A stretch of DNA of 64,000 bases from Kribbella sindirgiensis (GTDB lineage: Bacteria; Actinomycetota; Actinomycetes; Propionibacteriales; Kribbellaceae). Location: positions 1 through 64,000 of the forward strand of contig NZ_SJKA01000023.1 in assembly GCF_004331435.1 (NCBI RefSeq). The letters are read 5' to 3'. The position numbers and the translations under genes were made by a program. This document shows, piece after piece, positions 8,272 to 16,323 of the stretch. Under the pieces are notes generated by a model. It did no database searches, had not been told where the DNA came from, and saw only the letters and a program-made list of their open reading frames with translations. Within the stretch, counting starts at the first letter, position 1. Each line of letters starts with the position of its first letter.

Positions 8272-8988
8272 ATGGCGCGAGCGAAACGGGCAATACCTCA
8301 GGAACATCGCGCGGTGTGGCTGGCCGTCGGGACCGTCGCCGCGCTGACCGCCGTGGCGTGGGTGGCGATCGCGCAGGCAGGATCGGGGTCCGGGTCGGGG
8401 GAGCCAGCCGCCCAGCTGGCTACGCATTCGGCACATCAGACCACCCCGACGCTCAGTACGCCGCCTGCGACCGAGCGCAACGTGGTGAATCCCGGCGCGG
8501 CGGCCTGTGTCCAGGAAATCAAGGCGGCCGAAGCTGTCGTGGCCGCGGCGGGTAATGCCGCTGAGCATTGGCGTGAACACGTACAGGCACGAACGGATTT
8601 GCTGGCCGGTAAGAATTCCGAGGAACAGACAAAGGCAATCTGGAAGCGCACCCGGCTGCTCGGTCCCGCGGATGGTGTCGCGGTGAATTCGGCGGTTGCC
8701 GAGCGCACGAAGGTCAACGGCGGCTGTGCCGGTCTACCGGGCAAGGCGGCCGCGGTGTGCAAGCAACGGCTCGCCACCCTCGACGCCGTGGGTGCGACCT
8801 ACCGCGCCGCCGCCCGGGATTGGGCAACCCATTTGCAGGCGATGGCCGCCCACGCGGCGGGGGAGTTCGGAGCTGAGCACGCACAGGAGCTCTGGGTCGC
8901 CGCCTGGACCGGCGCGACGCGAAACCTCAACGCCGCAGCGCGGGCCACCGCGACCCTCGCGGACGTGCCCACCTGCAAGCCTGCGTGA
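8272..8988 (+). CDS. Single-pass exported protein with an internal W-x2-H duplication
   Basis: The 238-residue product has a basic N-terminus and one membrane segment (about 15-36), then a Ser/Thr/Pro-rich linker and a helical ectodomain with four cysteines. Two copies of a related block can be seen: EHWREHVQA followed about 20 residues later by AIWKR, and RDWATHLQA followed by ELWVA. I do not recognise the family. The start is ambiguous: the ATG at 8272 is preferred because it directly precedes a basic anchor, and a GTG at 8239 and an ATG at 8263 are alternatives. It ends three bases before a convergent lipoprotein gene. Confidence 0.65.
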   Translation: MARAKRAIPQEHRAVWLAVGTVAALTAVAWVAIAQAGSGSGSGEPAAQLATHSAHQTTPTLSTPPATERNVVNPGAAACVQEIKAAEAVVAAAGNAAEHWREHVQARTDLLAGKNSEEQTKAIWKRTRLLGPADGVAVNSAVAERTKVNGGCAGLPGKAAAVCKQRLATLDAVGATYRAAARDWATHLQAMAAHAAGEFGAEHAQELWVAAWTGATRNLNAAARATATLADVPTCKPA

Positions 8989-8991
8989 TCC

Positions 8992-10035
8992 TCAAACCCC
9001 GTGCTGCTTGAGGAATCCGACTGTCCGCGCCATCGACGTCGGCCACGCCGGGCCGAACGCGTGCTCCTCGCCGGGATAAGTGAACAGGGTCGCGTCCTTC
9101 CCGGCCGCCTTGAGTGCGGCGAGGGTCTCGCGGGACCACGCGATCGGGCAGGTCGAGTCCGACTCGCCGTGGTGGATCAGCACCGGCTCCGTGACGCGGC
9201 CGAAGAAGTTGACCGCGGACACGTTCCGCCAGAACGACGGGTTCGCCGCCGGTTCGCCGTACGTGCGCAGGATCTGGGCGGCGATCGGCCGATCCGGTCG
9301 CGTCCAGCGGTTGAAGTTGTCGGCCGCGGCCGAGCTGACCGGCGCGAACACGACGGCGGCCTTCACGAGCCCAGGCTTCGTCACGAGCACGTTGTAGGTG
9401 ATTCCGCCGCCCATCGAGCGGCCGAGCAGCGCGATCCGCGCCGGGTCGACGTACTGCGAGGTGCGGAGTGCGAGGACCGCGTTGACGATGTCCTCGGTGT
9501 ACCCGAGTCGCAGGTTGACCTCGGAGTTCGGGTCTTTCGAGGACTGCGCGTGGTTGCGGTAGTCGGTGTGCAGGACGACGTACCCGCGGCGGGCGAGGTA
9601 GTCCTGCTCGCGCATGAGTCCGCGACCGTTCGTATAGACGGCCGGGTCGATGTAGCCGTGGTTCAGGACGAGCGCCGGATGCGGTCCTGGCGTCGACGGG
9701 ACGTTGAGGATCCCTGAGATCGTTAGCGTCCCGCTGCGGTAGGTGACGTGATAGCGGGTGTACGCCGGGTTGCGGGCGAGCACCCGGCCGAGTCGAAGGT
9801 CGCCGCCGTTGTACTTCTTCGCCGTCAACGCCTGCAACGACACCGGATGTACGACCGGCGACACAGCGGAGGGCGGAGCGGTAGTGGGACGGGCGGTGGT
9901 GGGAGGAGCAGCGGACGACGTGGGGGACATCGCGCTCGATGCCGGCGCGGAGGGTGCCGCGCCGTCGTCGGTGCAGGCGATCGCGGCCGTCGTCATCAAC
10001 GCGACGACTCCCGCCCACGCCATCCGCCGGCTCAT
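8992..10035 (-). CDS. Secreted lipoprotein alpha/beta-hydrolase (prolyl-oligopeptidase-like)
   Basis: The protein has 347 residues and begins with a lipoprotein signal (MSRRMAWAGVV, lipobox AIAC at about 17-20) and a Ser/Thr/Pro-rich linker to about 60. The hydrolase core contains the nucleophile elbow GRSMGGG, an acid in HHGESDSTCP and a histidine in GEEHAFGP. This matches dipeptidyl-peptidase or acyl-esterase-like members of the S9 superfamily anchored outside the membrane. Its start overlaps the stop of the EamA exporter gene upstream by ATGA, so the two are translationally coupled. The substrate is unknown; the pairing with an exporter suggests processing of an exported metabolite. Confidence 0.85.
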   Translation of the reverse strand: MSRRMAWAGVVALMTTAAIACTDDGAAPSAPASSAMSPTSSAAPPTTARPTTAPPSAVSPVVHPVSLQALTAKKYNGGDLRLGRVLARNPAYTRYHVTYRSGTLTISGILNVPSTPGPHPALVLNHGYIDPAVYTNGRGLMREQDYLARRGYVVLHTDYRNHAQSSKDPNSEVNLRLGYTEDIVNAVLALRTSQYVDPARIALLGRSMGGGITYNVLVTKPGLVKAAVVFAPVSSAAADNFNRWTRPDRPIAAQILRTYGEPAANPSFWRNVSAVNFFGRVTEPVLIHHGESDSTCPIAWSRETLAALKAAGKDATLFTYPGEEHAFGPAWPTSMARTVGFLKQHGV

Positions 10036-10934
10036 ACCGCCAAGTCTGCCGTCGCCTTCGGAGAAGTCGGCGAAAGTTCCGGCAACGATTGCCGCCACTG
10101 CACGATCACGACCGACGACAGCACGAGCGCTCCACCGAGCCACTGCACAGCGGTCAACTGCTCGCCGAACACGAGCGCGGCAGCTGCGACCGTGACCACC
10201 GGCTCGAAGATCGACAGGATCGAGGCGACCGACGGACCGACCCGCGCCATCCCGGCGAAGAAGAACAGGATGGCCGCGACAGTACTGATCAGCGCGACCG
10301 CGGCCAGCCAAAGCCAACCGATCGGCTCGAACGTCAGGTCGATCCCACGGAAGAATCCGAGCACCAGGAAGGTGCCGAACGCCCCCGTGCACACCAACGC
10401 CGTCAGCGCGAGCGGCTGGACCTCGCCGGTCAGCGAGTCACCGACCAGGATGTAGCAGGTGTAGACGACTGGTGCACCCATCGCCAGCAGGATGCCGAGT
10501 ACGTCGAACCGCCCGGTCATCGCTCCGCTGAGCACCAACCCGATCCCGATCAGGGCGACCGCGAGGGCCCCGATCCGCCGGCGTGACGCACGCTCGCGGC
10601 GCAGGGCGATCGCCCCGACCATCACGAGGACCGGATACAGGTAGAGCAGCAGCGCGACCAGTGATGCGTCGATGCGGGCCAGCGCGGAGAAGTACAGGCC
10701 GGATTGGGCGGCGTACCCGAACACACCCATGCCGAGTCCGGTGAGGACGGCGCGGCGGGGCAGGTTGCGGAGTGCTCCGCGGGCGAGCGCGAGGGTGAGC
10801 AGTAGCGCGCCGGCCAGGCCGAAGCGGACCAGGAGCAGGGCGTCCACCGACACGCCCGCGTCGTACGCGAGCTTGCCGAAGACGGCCATGACCCCGAAGG
10901 TGGCGGCGGAAAGAAGGCAGAAGAGACGTCCCAC
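10032..10934 (-). CDS. EamA/DMT-family metabolite exporter
   Basis: This 300-residue protein has ten hydrophobic segments arranged as two EamA repeats (about 5-140 and 150-285), as in drug/metabolite transporters such as RhaT and YdcZ relatives. Proteins of this type sit in the cytoplasmic membrane and usually export amino acids or small metabolites. The start is GTG. A LysR regulator is transcribed divergently 78 bases away, a common arrangement in which the regulator controls the exporter. The downstream secreted hydrolase gene overlaps by four bases and forms one operon with it. Confidence 0.88.
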   Translation of the reverse strand: MGRLFCLLSAATFGVMAVFGKLAYDAGVSVDALLLVRFGLAGALLLTLALARGALRNLPRRAVLTGLGMGVFGYAAQSGLYFSALARIDASLVALLLYLYPVLVMVGAIALRRERASRRRIGALAVALIGIGLVLSGAMTGRFDVLGILLAMGAPVVYTCYILVGDSLTGEVQPLALTALVCTGAFGTFLVLGFFRGIDLTFEPIGWLWLAAVALISTVAAILFFFAGMARVGPSVASILSIFEPVVTVAAAALVFGEQLTAVQWLGGALVLSSVVIVQWRQSLPELSPTSPKATADLAV

Positions 10935-11012
10935 GTCATCGATGGTCAGGGGAACTGACTGTTCACGTCCATCACGGCTTCACGGACAGCATTGTGAAGC
11001 TAAGCTGAACGG
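10935..11012. promoter_or_regulatory. Divergent promoter with LysR-type dyad
   Basis: The gap between the exporter and the LysR gene contains CTTCAC-N10-GTGAAG (10978-10999). The dyad has the size and T...A form expected of a LysR box and lies close to the regulator start, so autoregulation is likely. Binding is inferred. Confidence 0.5.
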
Positions 11013-11924
11013 ATGATGGATCTGCACCGACTGCGGTTGCTGCGCGAGGTCCACGGTCGCGGCACCGTGCACGGCGCGGCCCGCGCGCTCGGCTACTCGC
11101 CCAGCGCGATCTCGCAGCAGCTGGCCGTTCTGGAGCGCGAGACCGGGACCCGCTTGCTCGAGCGGGTCGGGCGCAACGTGCGACTGACTGCCGCGGGCGA
11201 CGTGCTGGTGCGGCACGCGACGACGTTGCTCGACGGCGTCGAAGCAGCCGAGGCAGAGCTGGCCGCGGTCGCGGCGGGCCGGGTTGCGGGAGTGGTCCGG
11301 ATTGCATCGTTCCAGTCCGCGTTCATCCGCGTCGTCGCTCCGGCGATCCGCAGTCTCGCGGCGACGCATCCCGATATCCGCGTCGAGGCCGCCGAACTCG
11401 AGGTCGAGCAGGCGGCGCCCGCGCTCCGGTTGCAGCAGTTGGACGTCATGGTCGGCGACGAGTACGACGGCCAGCCGCGCGCCGTACACGCCGATCTGCA
11501 TCGTGAGCACCTGCTCCGCGAACAGATCCGCGTCATTCTCCCCGAGGACCATCCGCTGGCTGCTGCCGAGCGCGTCCCGATCGAGCAGCTCGCCGAGTTG
11601 CCGTGGGCGGCGTGCCAGCCAGGGACAGGGCATCGCGAGATGCATGTCCGCGTCTGCCGCGAGCTCGGCGGGTTCGAGCCCGATATCCGCTACAGCTCCG
11701 ACGACTTCCTCATCCTGCTCGAGCTTGTCCGTACGACGGGCGCGGGCGCACTGCTCCCGGACCTGGTCATCGGCGCCGGCGCTCCGGGCGTCGCCGTACG
11801 GCTGCCGGCCGAAGGGGACGTCGGGCGGGCCGTGTTCCTGCTGACCCGCCGTACCCGAACTCCCGCGGTCGCCGCCGTCGCGGACGCACTCGCCGCCGCG
11901 GCCACCGATCAGACGAGGTCGTGA
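11013..11924 (+). CDS. LysR-family transcriptional regulator
   Basis: The 303-residue protein begins with the LysR winged helix (about 1-60: MDLHRLRLLREVHGRGTVHG and GYSPSAISQQLAVLERETG) followed by a substrate-binding domain (about 85-300). It starts at one of two adjacent ATG codons (11013 or 11016). It is divergent from an EamA exporter, the likely target, with the effector probably the exported metabolite. The last 16 bases overlap the convergent reductase gene. Confidence 0.9.
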   Translation: MMDLHRLRLLREVHGRGTVHGAARALGYSPSAISQQLAVLERETGTRLLERVGRNVRLTAAGDVLVRHATTLLDGVEAAEAELAAVAAGRVAGVVRIASFQSAFIRVVAPAIRSLAATHPDIRVEAAELEVEQAAPALRLQQLDVMVGDEYDGQPRAVHADLHREHLLREQIRVILPEDHPLAAAERVPIEQLAELPWAACQPGTGHREMHVRVCRELGGFEPDIRYSSDDFLILLELVRTTGAGALLPDLVIGAGAPGVAVRLPAEGDVGRAVFLLTRRTRTPAVAAVADALAAAATDQTRS

Positions 11925-12460
11925 CGAAGGAGCACGGTCCGGTTGTCGAAGGTCCGGGTCTCCGCCAGCCGGAGCGTACGTCGCCCGGTCGGCTGGTGGA
12001 CCGGCTTGCCGCCGCCGAGCACCACCGGGTGCACGATCACGTGGTACTCGTCGAGCAGCCCGAGCTCGGTCAGCGCCGCCGCGACGGACGAGCTGCCGGT
12101 GAGCAGAATGTCCTTGCCCGGCTCGTTCTTGATCGCCGCGAGCTCCTCGGCGGCGCGGATGATCCGGGTGTTCCAGTCCGCGCTCTGCAGCGTCGTCGAG
12201 AGCACGACCTTCGGCGTACGGCGCCAGACCGGCGCGAACTCGACCGCGTGCTGGTCGGGGTTCATCGCCTCGGCGTTCGGCCAGTACGACGACATCATGT
12301 CCCAGACCGTCCGCCCGTACAGGAACAGGTCGGCGCGGTCGGTCAGCCCCATCGAGTACGCGCCCAGTTCGGGCCCGAGCACCGGCCAGTCGAACTCGCC
12401 GTTCGGTCCCTCGATGAACCCGTCCAGCGACTGGTGCACGTAGTACATGATCTTCCGCAT
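11909..12460 (-). CDS. Dihydrofolate-reductase-like (RibD C-terminal) protein
   Basis: The 183-residue protein has the RibD_C/DHFR-like fold: MYYVHQSLDGFIEGPNGEFD at the start, LYGRTVWDMM in the middle, and LLTGSSSVAAALTELGLLDE with HPVVLGGGKP near the end. In this stand-alone family the usual role is an NADPH-dependent reductase of unknown substrate, not folate synthesis. The ATG start is set by GGAGGACATC directly upstream. A distant paralogue lies at 26446-26985. The 3' end overlaps the LysR gene by 16 bases. Confidence 0.85.
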   Translation of the reverse strand: MRKIMYYVHQSLDGFIEGPNGEFDWPVLGPELGAYSMGLTDRADLFLYGRTVWDMMSSYWPNAEAMNPDQHAVEFAPVWRRTPKVVLSTTLQSADWNTRIIRAAEELAAIKNEPGKDILLTGSSSVAAALTELGLLDEYHVIVHPVVLGGGKPVHQPTGRRTLRLAETRTFDNRTVLLRHDLV

Positions 12461-12527
12461 GATGTCCTCCAGGTGACGGCTGCTTGTGCCTCCTGGTCGG
12501 TGCCGGTCGCCCGGCTTTGACATCGGT

Positions 12528-13325
12528 TCAGGAAATCCAGGCCAAACTCTCGAGGGTGTCCGTCGTCGGCTTGTACTCGCAGGCCACGACGCCCTGGTAT
12601 CCGGCCGCCGTCAACGCGTCGAGGGTCGCGTCGATCGGGAGCGCACCGGAGCCCGGCTCGCCGCGGCCCGGGCTGTCGGCGAGTTGGACGTGCGCGACCG
12701 GAACCGTCGACGCCGTGGCGATCAGATCGACTCCGTTGCTGCCGAGGTGGAACGTGTCGAACAGCAGCGAGAGGTTCTCCACGTCTCGCAGTGGGCCGTT
12801 GAGGAGCCGCAGGACGTCGTCCGCGGTGAGCAGGGGGTAGCGGCCGTTCAAACCTTTGGTCAGTGGTTCGAGCAGCACAGTGCCGCCGACGGCGGCGATG
12901 GCCGAAGCGGCTGAGCGGATCGCGGTTGACGCGACAGCGGCCTGTTCCTCCGGCGTCCAACGGTCGTCGAGTTGTCCGTAGAGCAGGTTGAACAGCCGGC
13001 AACCGGTCCGCTCGGCGATCCCGACCAGCGCTCGCACATTGGCGGTCAGTTGCTCCTGCCGATCGGGGTGCGAGGCGACGCCGCGCTCGCCGGCCGGGAT
13101 GTCGCCGCCGTAGAAGTTCAACGCGCCGAGCGAAACGCCGGCCGCCGACACGGTGCGTACGAAGTCGTCGACCTCGGCCGTCGACGGATCGGGGACGGCG
13201 AACGGCCACCAGGACTCCACGACCCGGAACCCCGCCCGCGCGGCCGCGGCGAACCGCTCCGGATACGGCAGCTCGGTGAACAGCATCGAGACGTTCGCAC
13301 TCAGCTCGTAGCCGCGGTACTCCAT
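12528..13325 (-). CDS. hyi: Hydroxypyruvate isomerase-like TIM-barrel protein
   Basis: The 265-residue protein belongs to the xylose-isomerase-like TIM-barrel superfamily and is closest in pattern to Hyi: MLFTELPYPERFAAAARAGF and VESWWPF at the start, ALNFYGGDIPAGERG, LFNLLYGQLDDRWTPEEQ, and metal-binding acids in LLEPLTKG and LLFDTFHLG. Hyi interconverts hydroxypyruvate and tartronate semialdehyde in the cytosol. The gene is transcribed away from the plus-strand cluster that encodes tartronate-semialdehyde reductase, so both enzymes likely serve one pathway toward D-glycerate. A broader sugar epimerase role is possible. Confidence 0.8.
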   Translation of the reverse strand: MEYRGYELSANVSMLFTELPYPERFAAAARAGFRVVESWWPFAVPDPSTAEVDDFVRTVSAAGVSLGALNFYGGDIPAGERGVASHPDRQEQLTANVRALVGIAERTGCRLFNLLYGQLDDRWTPEEQAAVASTAIRSAASAIAAVGGTVLLEPLTKGLNGRYPLLTADDVLRLLNGPLRDVENLSLLFDTFHLGSNGVDLIATASTVPVAHVQLADSPGRGEPGSGALPIDATLDALTAAGYQGVVACEYKPTTDTLESLAWIS

Positions 13326-13405
13326 CGCCGAAGACTAACACCAGCTCTTGCTAGTCGTGCATTCTTGTCTAACAATTTGAGGATCCCGACGACGCCGGAG
13401 GTGCG
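13326..13405. promoter_or_regulatory. Divergent promoter of the carbohydrate cluster with FCD-type operator candidate
   Basis: An AT-richer gap between the hydroxypyruvate isomerase gene and the plus-strand operon contains TTGT-CTA-ACAA (13365-13375). GntR/FCD regulators often bind TTGTnnnACAA or ATTGTATACAAT-like dyads, and such a regulator is encoded at the end of the cluster. A GGAGGTG ribosome site precedes the ATG at 13406. Confidence 0.5.
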
Positions 13406-15484
13406 ATGCACACCGAGCACGAGAACCGAGTAGCCGACTCCGATCCGGACTGGCCGTTGGCGGCGACCCGCTGGGCCCAGATCACCTTGGCCGAGGACGA
13501 TCCCGCGCACTTCGACGCCGACTTCTGGCTGCGGCTGATGCGTGACAGCAAGGCCAACGCGACCTGCATCAGCGCGGGCGGGTACGTCGCCTACTACCCG
13601 ACGCAGCTCGAGTACCACTACCGGAGCAAGTTCCTCGGCGACACCGACCCGTTCGGGACGCTCGTCGACGGCGCCCGCGGTCTCGGCATGAGTGTGATGG
13701 CGCGGGTCGACCCGCACGCGATCCACGCCGACGCCGCCGCGGCGCACCCCGAATGGCTGGCCCGCGACCGGGACGGCAACCCGATCGAGCACTGGGCGTA
13801 CCCGGGTATCTGGCTGACGTGCGCGTTCACGCCGTACCACCGGGAGTTCGTCACCGAGGTGATTCGCGAGATCGTCCGCGAGTACGGCGTGGACGCGGTC
13901 TTCGCCAATCGGTGGGAGGGGTACTACGGGATCTCGTACAGCGAGGACGCCCAGCGGTCGTTCCGGGACGAGACCGGTCTGGAACTGCCGGCCGAGGAGC
14001 ACGGTGAAGGCTGGCCGGAGTACGTCGCGTGGCGGCGCCGGCGACTCGGGCAGCTGGTCGGCATCTGGGACCAGGCGGTCCGGGACCTCCGCCCGCACGC
14101 CCGCTTCGTGCCGAACATGGGCGCGCTGGCGGCGCGTGACCTGGCACGTGATCTGGCCGAGCCGGTCGCGCCGCTGTTCATCATCGACAAACAAGGCCGG
14201 CACGGCATCGAGGCGCCCTGGGCGGCCGGCCGGAACGGGAAGCGCAATCGAGGCGTGTTCCCGGATCGTCCGGTCCGGCTGATCACGTCCGTCGGGCCCG
14301 AGCACAAGTACCGCTGGAAGGACTCGGTCGCGCCACCGGAGGAGACCAAGACCTGGATCGTCGACGGGTTCGCGCACGGTGCGCTGCCGTGGTTCACGAA
14401 GTTCAACGCGAGCGTGCCGGATCAGCGGTGGGTGCGGCCGGTCGTCGAGGCGTTCAACCTGCATGCCTCGGTCGAACCGGTGCTCAAGGATCTGCGGATC
14501 ACCGCCGAGGTCGCGGTGCTCGACCCGACTCGGACCGGCCAGTTGCGGGCCGGCGACAACGACCACGAGGACGGCTTCTACCACGCGCTCGTCGAGGCAC
14601 GCGTACCGTTCGAGTTCGTCTCCGACCAGGCGATGACGGTCGAGCGGCTGAGCGGTTTCAAGGTCGTCGTCCTCGCGAACGCGGAGCAGCTCAGCGACGA
14701 CCAGTGCGCGATCCTGCGCTCGTACGTCGACGGCGGCGGGTCGCTCGTGGCGGCGTACCAGAGCTCGCTGTACGACGAGAACGGGACAAGGCGGACCGAC
14801 TTCGGGCTGGGGGACGTGCTCGGCGTCCGCCTCACCGAGGCGAGCCGGGCGGTCCAGAACAACTACATCGCGCTGACGGACGCGCATCCGTTGAACGCCG
14901 GCTTCGAGGGTACGACCCGGATCATTGGCGGTACCCACATCATCGGGGTCGCGTCGGACGTGGTCACGCCGTTCCGGTTCGTTCCGGACTTCCCGGACCT
15001 GCCGATGGAAGAGGTCTACCAGCGAGACGCTCCGGACAAGCCCGCGGTGGTCTGCACCGAGAACGCCCAGGGCGGCCGGACGGTCTACTTCCCGTTCGAC
15101 CTCGGCGCGATCTTCTGGGAGGCGTTGCAGTCCGACCACGGCCGGCTGATCGCGAACGCGGTCTCCTGGGCGCTCGGCAAGACTCCCGAGGTGACGGTCG
15201 AGGGCCCGGGGCTGGTGGACGTCGCGGTCCATCGGGGCGAGAGCGAAGTCGCTGTCGCGCTGGTCAACCTCACGAATCCGATGGCGATGCGCGGGGCGAT
15301 CCGCGAGACGCTCCCACTGCCGCCGCAGACGATATCAGTTGCTGTACAAGGCGCCGTACCGAAAGTCCGGCTGCTGGTGGCCGGGGTGGATCTGGAGCCG
15401 GAGGTGGTGGACGGGCGCGTCGAGGTCGTGATTCCGACCGCCGGGCTGCTCGAGGTCGTGCACGTCGATTGGAGCCAGGCATGA
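13406..15484 (+). CDS. GHL6-type putative glycoside hydrolase with trimerisation-like domain
   Basis: The 692-residue protein has a TIM-barrel region with features of the hypothetical glycosyl hydrolase family GHL6: ISAGGYVAYYPTQLEYHY, the long-range motif RVDPHAIHADAAAAHPEW (about 101-118), and AVFANRWEGYYG (about 163-174) where acids suited to catalysis lie. A flavodoxin-like domain resembling the beta-galactosidase trimerisation domain follows (about 365-490, with VVVLANAEQLSDDQ and YVDGGGSLVAAY), then a beta-rich tail. No signal peptide is seen, so it acts in the cytosol on an imported saccharide. It heads a coupled operon; the next gene overlaps by ATGA. No member of this family type has a function I can state with confidence. 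Confidence 0.78.
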   Translation: MHTEHENRVADSDPDWPLAATRWAQITLAEDDPAHFDADFWLRLMRDSKANATCISAGGYVAYYPTQLEYHYRSKFLGDTDPFGTLVDGARGLGMSVMARVDPHAIHADAAAAHPEWLARDRDGNPIEHWAYPGIWLTCAFTPYHREFVTEVIREIVREYGVDAVFANRWEGYYGISYSEDAQRSFRDETGLELPAEEHGEGWPEYVAWRRRRLGQLVGIWDQAVRDLRPHARFVPNMGALAARDLARDLAEPVAPLFIIDKQGRHGIEAPWAAGRNGKRNRGVFPDRPVRLITSVGPEHKYRWKDSVAPPEETKTWIVDGFAHGALPWFTKFNASVPDQRWVRPVVEAFNLHASVEPVLKDLRITAEVAVLDPTRTGQLRAGDNDHEDGFYHALVEARVPFEFVSDQAMTVERLSGFKVVVLANAEQLSDDQCAILRSYVDGGGSLVAAYQSSLYDENGTRRTDFGLGDVLGVRLTEASRAVQNNYIALTDAHPLNAGFEGTTRIIGGTHIIGVASDVVTPFRFVPDFPDLPMEEVYQRDAPDKPAVVCTENAQGGRTVYFPFDLGAIFWEALQSDHGRLIANAVSWALGKTPEVTVEGPGLVDVAVHRGESEVAVALVNLTNPMAMRGAIRETLPLPPQTISVAVQGAVPKVRLLVAGVDLEPEVVDGRVEVVIPTAGLLEVVHVDWSQA

Positions 15485-16323
15485 GGATCGGGTTCATCGG
15501 GCTCGGGGTGATGGGCCGTCCGATGGCGGACAACCTGGTTGCCGCCGGCCACGAACTGTCCGTGTACCGCGGCCGGACCGACCTCGCGGCGCACGTGTGT
15601 ACGTCGGCCAAGGAGGTGGCCGAGCGGTCCGAGGTCGTGATCCTGATGGTGCCGGACACGCCTGATGTCGAGGTGGCGTTGTTCGCCCCGGGCGGAGCCG
15701 CCGAAGGGTTGCGGGCGGGGTCGTTGGTGATCGACATGAGCTCGATCTCGCCGACCGCCACCATCGGCTTCGCCCAGCTGATCGAGAAACTGGGCTGCGA
15801 CTACCTGGACGCTCCGGTGTCCGGCGGCGAGGTCGGCGCCCGGGACGGGACGTTGACGATCATGGTCGGCGGCCGGCCGGATGTCTTCGAGCGGGCGCGG
15901 CCGATCTTCGGCGTCCTCGGGAAGAACATCACGCTGATCGGTGGCGCCGGCGCCGGTCAGACCGCGAAGGTCGCGAACCAGATCATCGTTGGGCTGACCA
16001 TCGAAGCGGTGGCCGAGGCACTGCTGTTCGCGGAACGGGCCGGCGCGGATCCGGCCGTCGTACGGCAGGCGCTGATGGGTGGGTTCGCGAGCTCACGCAT
16101 TCTCGAGGTGCACGGCGAGCGGATGGTCGGCGAGACGTTCGAGCCGGGGTTCCGTCTGCGGCTGCACCGCAAGGACCTCGGGCTCGCCGTTCAGGCCGCG
16201 GCCGAACTGGATCTGCCGCTGCCGAACACGGCCGCGACGCAGCAGTTGATGAACGCCGCCATCGCCGACGGGGACGGCGAGCTGGACCACTCCGCGCTCT
16301 ACAAGACCCTGCGGAGGGGCTGA
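15481..16323 (+). CDS. glxR: Tartronate-semialdehyde reductase / 3-hydroxyisobutyrate dehydrogenase family
   Basis: The 280-residue protein starts with a Rossmann motif (GFIGLGVMGRPMADNL) and carries DAPVSGGEVGA plus the catalytic lysine in GQTAKVANQI, the signature set of beta-hydroxyacid dehydrogenases. Family members reduce tartronate semialdehyde to D-glycerate or oxidise 3-hydroxyisobutyrate. The nearby hydroxypyruvate isomerase makes the first role more likely here. The ATG overlaps the stop of the preceding gene (ATGA) and its own stop overlaps the next start by one base. The long open frame upstream in the same phase is a shadow of the GHL6 gene. Confidence 0.82.
   Translation: MRIGFIGLGVMGRPMADNLVAAGHELSVYRGRTDLAAHVCTSAKEVAERSEVVILMVPDTPDVEVALFAPGGAAEGLRAGSLVIDMSSISPTATIGFAQLIEKLGCDYLDAPVSGGEVGARDGTLTIMVGGRPDVFERARPIFGVLGKNITLIGGAGAGQTAKVANQIIVGLTIEAVAEALLFAERAGADPAVVRQALMGGFASSRILEVHGERMVGETFEPGFRLRLHRKDLGLAVQAAAELDLPLPNTAATQQLMNAAIADGDGELDHSALYKTLRRG

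Noticed and set aside
13301..15232. 643-codon minus-strand frame opposite the first GHL6 gene
   Set aside because: It is antisense to a gene with clear family motifs, and its composition (RVRE/RDRV-type strings) is that of an antisense frame.
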